From the NCBI GenBank assembly GCA_937925335.1, contig CALEWY010000083.1, positions 1-46,825 of the forward strand: DNA of 46,825 nt, in the 5' to 3' direction. Positions within the stretch are counted from its first letter, which is position 1. Each line of letters opens with the position of its first letter. This document shows positions 43,006-46,825 of the stretch, in pieces. The notes under the pieces are model-generated. The model searched no databases. It had not been told where the DNA came from and saw nothing but the letters and a program-made list of their open reading frames with translations. A program made the translations under genes and the position numbers. Source of the DNA: an uncultured Acidimicrobiales bacterium. GTDB lineage: Bacteria; Actinomycetota; Acidimicrobiia; Acidimicrobiales; SZUA-35.

Positions 43006-44607
43006 ATGACTGGGCGTCCCCCTCAGCCGCCCCCACATCCACGTCGTCGCTTCTTGCTGACTGCGGGTTTTGGGGCGGCTTCGTTTGCTCTCGGGAGTCG
43101 CCTCGACGACATCAGGAGCACGACCGGTCCGTCAAACGGCGGTGACCCGCCGTCGGACGCGCCGGATTCGGCGACGACGACCACGACCTCCCAACCCCAG
43201 GCGGCGGTTGCGGCCCCGCCAGCGCTCGCCGATGCTGGCCCCGAGCCTGGGCCTGATCACGTGTATGACCTCGTCATCGCAAAAGGGCGAGTGATCGACC
43301 CCGCATCAGGCTTCGACGGCGTGCTCGACATCGGCATCAACGGAGGCGTGATCACGGCGATTGGCGAACCTCCGTTTACCGCAACCGAGATCATCGACGC
43401 TGAAGGCATGGTCGTTTCGCCAGGGTTCGTCGACATCTTGTCTTACGAACCGAACCCCTTCGGTGTGTGGTTCAAGGTCGGCGACGGTGTCACCACGAAC
43501 CTCGCAATGCACGGCGTCAACAACTACGCCAACGCCTTCTTCTCCGACTTCGAAGGCAACACGCCGATCCATTTCGGTGGCGCGTTCCATCAGCACTTCT
43601 TGCGTGGCGAAGATCTTCAGCTCAAACCGGAAGAAGCGCCAACACCAGAGCAGCTCACCGATTTCGCTCAGCTCGCCCGAGTCAACCTCTCCAACGGCTT
43701 TGCGGGCGTTGCCTTCTCGCCGGAGTACTCACCGGGCACGTCGCAAGAAGAACTCGACGGCCTTGCTGTGGTTCTGGCCGAGCTCGGCCATACGGCGTTC
43801 TTCCACGTTCGCTTCAGTGATCCGGAGCCTCCCGGCACGAGCTTCGAAGCCATCGAAGAAGTCCTCTCGCTTGCTCGTCGAACCGGCGTGTCCGTTCACA
43901 TCGAACATCTTGCATCCACGGGTGGCACGTTCGTGATGGAGGACACCTTGGCGATCCTCGAATCGGCTCGAGCCGAAGGGATCGATGTCACCGCCGACGT
44001 CTACCCCTACGCCTTCTGGGGAACCACCCTGGCGAGCTATCGCTTCGCCGGCGATTGGCAGGGGCGCTATCGAATTTCGTTCGAGGATCTGCAAGTGGCG
44101 GGTACCGAAGAGTTCCTCACCGCTTCGAGCTTCGACGCAGCGGTTGCCGAGAACAAACTCGTCGCCGCACTTGGGTCGATTCCAGAAGACGATGTGCAAG
44201 CGGCGCTGGCCGCACCTTTTGTCTTCATCGGCAGCGACGCGATCCTCACCGAGTCGCTCAACAATCACCCGCGAGCGTCCGGCACATTCTGTCGAGTCCT
44301 CGCTCGCTACGTTCGCGACAACGGGCTGCTCGACCTTCCTACGGCCTTGGCCAAGATGACCATCCAGCCAACCCAGCGAGTCGAGAGCATGATTCCTGCG
44401 ATGCGACGGAAGGGTCGGCTGCAGCGTGGCGCTGACGCCGACATCGTGATCTTCGATCCCGACACCGTCGCCGACCGAGCAACCGTGGCGATTCCAAACG
44501 CGCTCTCAACCGGTATCTCACACGTGCTGGTCGATGGTGTGCAGGTGATGGCCAACGGCGAGATGAACCGGTCGCTCACACCGGGACGAGCCCTCAGAAG
44601 CGGCTGA
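43006..44607 (+). CDS. Tat-exported D-aminoacylase-like amidohydrolase homologue
   Basis: A 533-residue protein. A twin-arginine signal is visible at residues 8-32 (HPRRRFLLTAGFGAASFALG), then a Pro/Thr/Ala-rich linker to about 80. The amidohydrolase fold begins with YDLVIAKGRVIDPASGFDG and the usual pre-ligand strand SPGFVDI. At the position of the HxH metal motif the sequence is LSYEPN (about 145-150), and the later cysteine of D-aminoacylases is also absent. HIEHLASTGG and GSDAILTE are kept. It is therefore either metal-poor or uses other ligands. Leaderless start after TAGACT. Confidence 0.78.
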   Translation: MTGRPPQPPPHPRRRFLLTAGFGAASFALGSRLDDIRSTTGPSNGGDPPSDAPDSATTTTTSQPQAAVAAPPALADAGPEPGPDHVYDLVIAKGRVIDPASGFDGVLDIGINGGVITAIGEPPFTATEIIDAEGMVVSPGFVDILSYEPNPFGVWFKVGDGVTTNLAMHGVNNYANAFFSDFEGNTPIHFGGAFHQHFLRGEDLQLKPEEAPTPEQLTDFAQLARVNLSNGFAGVAFSPEYSPGTSQEELDGLAVVLAELGHTAFFHVRFSDPEPPGTSFEAIEEVLSLARRTGVSVHIEHLASTGGTFVMEDTLAILESARAEGIDVTADVYPYAFWGTTLASYRFAGDWQGRYRISFEDLQVAGTEEFLTASSFDAAVAENKLVAALGSIPEDDVQAALAAPFVFIGSDAILTESLNNHPRASGTFCRVLARYVRDNGLLDLPTALAKMTIQPTQRVESMIPAMRRKGRLQRGADADIVIFDPDTVADRATVAIPNALSTGISHVLVDGVQVMANGEMNRSLTPGRALRSG

Positions 44608-44696
44608 GTCCCTTTGGAGACCGAGTTCCTGGGCGGCTGAGGCCTGGGTGATCGGGTCGCTGCTGCTGGGTTGCGTTGGCCGAGCTTGTGGCTGGC

Positions 44697-45128
44697 CTAG
44701 TGATCGAGGTCGGCGCCGAAGGAGGCCCGAACCTGATCGACCAAGTGTTCTTGGCAGCGGCCTTCAGCACTCAGCCCATCGATGAACGCCTGCACAATGG
44801 TGAGCGTGATCGATCGGTGACGAGCGACCTCGTCGTCGGTCAACTGCTCTCGCAGCACTGTTGAGTGGACGCCGATATCGAGACCGTGCAGGAGATATTC
44901 GGCCTGCTCGTTGTCGATGTCGTTGAACCAGCAGAACTGATCGGGTGCGCACTCGGCGGCCGCGGTGGACCACGTGTCGATGAGGTCACTCCAACCGTCG
45001 AGTAGATCGTCGGTGATGACACCGTCAAGATCGCCCGGATGAACCTTGAGCTCGCACAGAATTCGGCGCGCAATCCGGGTCCACTGGTTGATGTCGTCAG
45101 TCGGGATCGGCCCGACCTGAAGCAGCAT
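44697..45128 (-). CDS. Conserved hypothetical acidic protein
   Basis: A 143-residue soluble helical protein with no recognised domain. Conserved-looking stretches are LLDGWSDLIDTWSTAA, DQFCWFNDIDNEQAEYLLHG and IVQAFIDGLSAEG. ATG 45128 lies seven bases after TAGCGT on the reverse strand. No partner gene is obvious. An uncharacterised lineage-specific family is likely. Confidence 0.6.
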   Translation of the reverse strand: MLLQVGPIPTDDINQWTRIARRILCELKVHPGDLDGVITDDLLDGWSDLIDTWSTAAAECAPDQFCWFNDIDNEQAEYLLHGLDIGVHSTVLREQLTDDEVARHRSITLTIVQAFIDGLSAEGRCQEHLVDQVRASFGADLDH

Positions 45129-45135
45129 TCTGTAA

Positions 45136-45141
45136 ACGCTA
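45136..45141 (-). promoter_or_regulatory. -10 hexamer of the 45128 gene
   Basis: Reverse-strand TAGCGT lies seven bases before ATG 45128, with no ribosome site. Confidence 0.42.
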
Positions 45142-45245
45142 GCGGTGGTTGGTGCTCACGGCCATACCAAACGCGTGTCGAATGTGTGGCGTTCGTTTTG
45201 ATCGTGTTGTGGTCGATTCGGCCCGCATGGCGAGACCGACGGTGT

Positions 45246-45920
45246 TTAGTCCGTGCGACGTCGACGGAGCTGCGGATCGCTCGAGGTTTCGCCGACCGCT
45301 CGATCGGTGAGGAGGCTTGCCTCGGCGGCTGGATTCAGGAGCGTTGCGGCTCCCGAACCTGCTCGATCGGGCATGCGATCGACAAACTTGCGAGCCTGGC
45401 TCCAGCGTCGTTCGGCAAGGTGGCGAGCAAGCCGGGCGTCCTTGATCGGATCTCTCGGAGCGAGCTCGTTTGCAGGAGGAATCAGCGACTCGGGATCGAG
45501 GCGGCCACGTTTGCGCCATCGGCTGACGGCGGCATACACACGACGAAGATCGAGGTGCTGGTGGTGATCCCACGAACCGCACACGGCATTGTCCAGATCG
45601 AGGATTGGGCTGTCGGGTGCCGACCGACGGTCGGGTCGTGTGGTGAGGCCGAGGGAGACACCGTTCGCGTCAGCCCGGAATGCGAGAAATGGCAGATCGA
45701 GCAGCGATCCGTTCCAGGTCGAGATCACGCCGGGCTCAAGCGAGTGAAGGAACACATCCAAGTTCTCGAGCAGTGACGCTTCGTCGTCGTCAGCGAGCAG
45801 CTCGGTCGAGCGGGCGGTGCTGACCGCGATGGCTTGCACCCGATGGACGGCGGGGTCAACGACAGATCCGACGACGTCGGTGATCAAGTCGAATCCGTAG
45901 ATCGGGGGGCGAACTGGCAC
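45246..45920 (-). CDS. DnaQ/PolB-like exonuclease-fold protein
   Basis: A 224-residue protein. The start resembles an RNase H-like fold: IYGFDLITD (motif I, normally DxE) and later ISTWNGSLLDLPFLAFRA, which is a good match to exonuclease motif II of the PolB/YprB type. A motif III Asp may lie in RDPIKDARLARHLAE. Motif I lacks the usual Glu, so activity is uncertain. GTG 45920 has GAGAGGA seven bases upstream. The last 40 residues are Arg/Thr-rich and probably disordered. Confidence 0.55.
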   Translation of the reverse strand: MPVRPPIYGFDLITDVVGSVVDPAVHRVQAIAVSTARSTELLADDDEASLLENLDVFLHSLEPGVISTWNGSLLDLPFLAFRADANGVSLGLTTRPDRRSAPDSPILDLDNAVCGSWDHHQHLDLRRVYAAVSRWRKRGRLDPESLIPPANELAPRDPIKDARLARHLAERRWSQARKFVDRMPDRAGSGAATLLNPAAEASLLTDRAVGETSSDPQLRRRRTD

Positions 45921-45974
45921 TGAGTGTTCCTCTCCGATGCCAGGTGAGTCGGTCTAGTACTTCGGGTTCCCTGT

Positions 45975-46000
45975 CTTCGAAGATCTGCCTTCGAAGATCT
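45975..46000. repeat. Direct repeat of a 12-bp palindromic site
   Basis: CTTCGAAGATCT occurs twice, separated by GC. Each copy contains the palindromes TTCGAA and AGATCT. It lies between the divergent exonuclease-like and HIT genes, suggesting an operator with two tandem sites. Confidence 0.5.
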
Positions 46001-46092
46001 CTTGGCACGCTAGAAGCCAGCAGTTGCCTGACGGTGGATGGCGCTCGGTGGTTCGGGCGGATGGTGCTCATCGTTGTGCCATGGTGTGGGCG

Positions 46093-46527
46093 ATGAATGA
46101 TCCGTCGTGTGTGTTCTGTGGAATCGAGGCCGGGCGTGAGCCAGCTCACGAGGTGTGGCGTGACGATCATGTCGTTGCCTTCTTCGACCGTGTCCCGCTG
46201 TTCAAGGGGCACGTTCTTGTCATCCCGCGGGGCCACGTCGAGACCCTCGCCGACCTCGATCCGTCGAATGTCGAACCTCTCTTCCAACGAGTGCGCACGA
46301 TCAGCCGCGGCATGCAGGAGGCGCTCGGCGCAGCCGGGAGTTTTGTTGCCATGAACAACATCGTGAGCCAGAGCGTCCCGCACCTTCATGTCCACGTGGT
46401 GCCGCGAAATCGCAAAGACGGACTCAAGGGCTTCTTCTGGCCGAGAACGAAGTATGAGTCGGACGATGAGATGGCCGAGTACGCAGCCACACTGAACGAA
46501 TGGTTGCAAGGAGCATTCGATGACTGA
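46093..46527 (+). CDS. HIT-family nucleotide hydrolase
   Basis: A 144-residue histidine-triad protein. CVFCGIEAG begins the domain (residues 6-14), FFDRVPLFKGHVLVIPRGHV is the typical middle, and SVPHLHVHVVPRN carries the His-x-His-x-His triad. Members hydrolyse or transfer nucleoside phosphoramidates and dinucleotides. ATG 46093 starts directly before the CxxC; ATG 46081 would add four residues. The stop overlaps the next gene start by eight bases, indicating an operon. Confidence 0.88.
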   Translation: MNDPSCVFCGIEAGREPAHEVWRDDHVVAFFDRVPLFKGHVLVIPRGHVETLADLDPSNVEPLFQRVRTISRGMQEALGAAGSFVAMNNIVSQSVPHLHVHVVPRNRKDGLKGFFWPRTKYESDDEMAEYAATLNEWLQGAFDD

Positions 46528-46825
46528 ATCAATGCCGGCTGAATCAACACCGACTGAACCAGCGCAGATTGAATCGACGCGAACGCTGCGGATCGGCGTG
46601 CTCGGTGCTGCGAAGATCTCGAAGAACGCGCTGTTTCTCCCGGTGGCCGACACCGAGGATGTCGAGGTCGTTGCGATCGCCGCTCGCGACCGATCACGAG
46701 CCGAGGCGCAGGCCGGTGAGTATGGCGTTGGGCGCGTTGAGGACTCCTATGAGGCGGTGATTGCGGCCGACGATGTCGACGCCATCTACAACCCTTTGCC
46801 GATCAGCCTTCATCACCGCTGGACG
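46520..46825 (+). CDS. Gfo/Idh/MocA-family oxidoreductase, 3' end cut by window
   Basis: The visible 102 codons encode a Pro/Glu/Ser/Thr-rich lead of about 20 residues, then the NAD(P)-binding motif LRIGVLGAAKISKNALFLPV and VEVVAIAARDRSRA, and the start of the family's AIYNPLPISLHH motif. AAGGAG lies seven bases before the ATG, inside the HIT gene. Substrate cannot be told without the C-terminal domain. Confidence 0.85.
   Translation, partial: MTESMPAESTPTEPAQIESTRTLRIGVLGAAKISKNALFLPVADTEDVEVVAIAARDRSRAEAQAGEYGVGRVEDSYEAVIAADDVDAIYNPLPISLHHRWT
46524..46582. repeat. 15-bp imperfect repeat in the oxidoreductase N-terminus
   Basis: About four copies of a CTGAATCAACACCGA-like unit encode ESxPTE-type residues before the Rossmann fold. 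The unit is in frame and the copies are diverged. Confidence 0.5.

Overview
The window reads as chromosomal DNA of a high-GC actinobacterium, most likely of the class Acidimicrobiia (Ilumatobacter-like). This rests on base composition, heavy GTG start use, secreted DUF4214 proteins, F420-type and DUF222/HNH families, and many start codons preceded at 6-8 nt by a TAnnnT -10 hexamer with no Shine-Dalgarno (leaderless transcripts). The placement is inferred, since no 16S gene or other marker is present. There is no prophage, insertion sequence or CRISPR array.

Layout. 46-6830: an overlapping pair of AddB-like and AddA-like helicase/nuclease genes for double-strand break processing. 6932-8780: an ECF sigma factor and a one-TM beta-propeller protein that may be its anti-sigma partner. 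8863-14067: three reverse-strand genes for exported proteins that all end in DUF4214 repeats, one alone, one behind a sugar-dehydrogenase-type propeller, one behind an N,N-dimethylformamidase-like catalytic domain. 14068-14635: intergenic DNA with a broken DUF6188-like gene. 14636-19175: small conserved proteins, gltX, a YdcF-type protein and a phosphotransferase whose reading frame only makes sense from a CTG start. 19356-20877: a DUF222/HNH gene and a 91-bp tandem repeat. 20907-26201: an F420-type oxidoreductase, an SDR plus methyltransferase pair, a ferritin-like protein, an EamA transporter and a divergent LysR regulator. 26236-26446: tRNA-Gln(CTG) and tRNA-Glu(CTC).

26488-34406: an MFS transporter, a lipoprotein with a 13-codon leader ORF, an alpha/beta hydrolase, a membrane protein, a TauE/SafE permease, a 61-bp palindromic tandem repeat, methionine aminopeptidase with a SEC-C finger, and an SDR-fold protein with its own zinc ribbon. 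34489-42904: a loose nucleoside and purine neighbourhood (deoC, add, upp, purK) with yqgE, an ABC-2 type exporter pair, a HAD phosphatase and a ferritin-like protein with a histone H1-like tail. 43006-46825: a Tat-exported amidohydrolase homologue lacking the usual metal motif, two little-known proteins, a HIT hydrolase, and the start of a Gfo/Idh/MocA oxidoreductase cut by the window edge.

No single undescribed defence or secretion system is evident. The most distinctive material is the DUF4214-tailed export cluster, the widespread leaderless promoters (including two divergent ones that share the TA of their -10 boxes at 15535-15544), the zinc-ribbon SDR, and several operator-like dyads lying on start codons.
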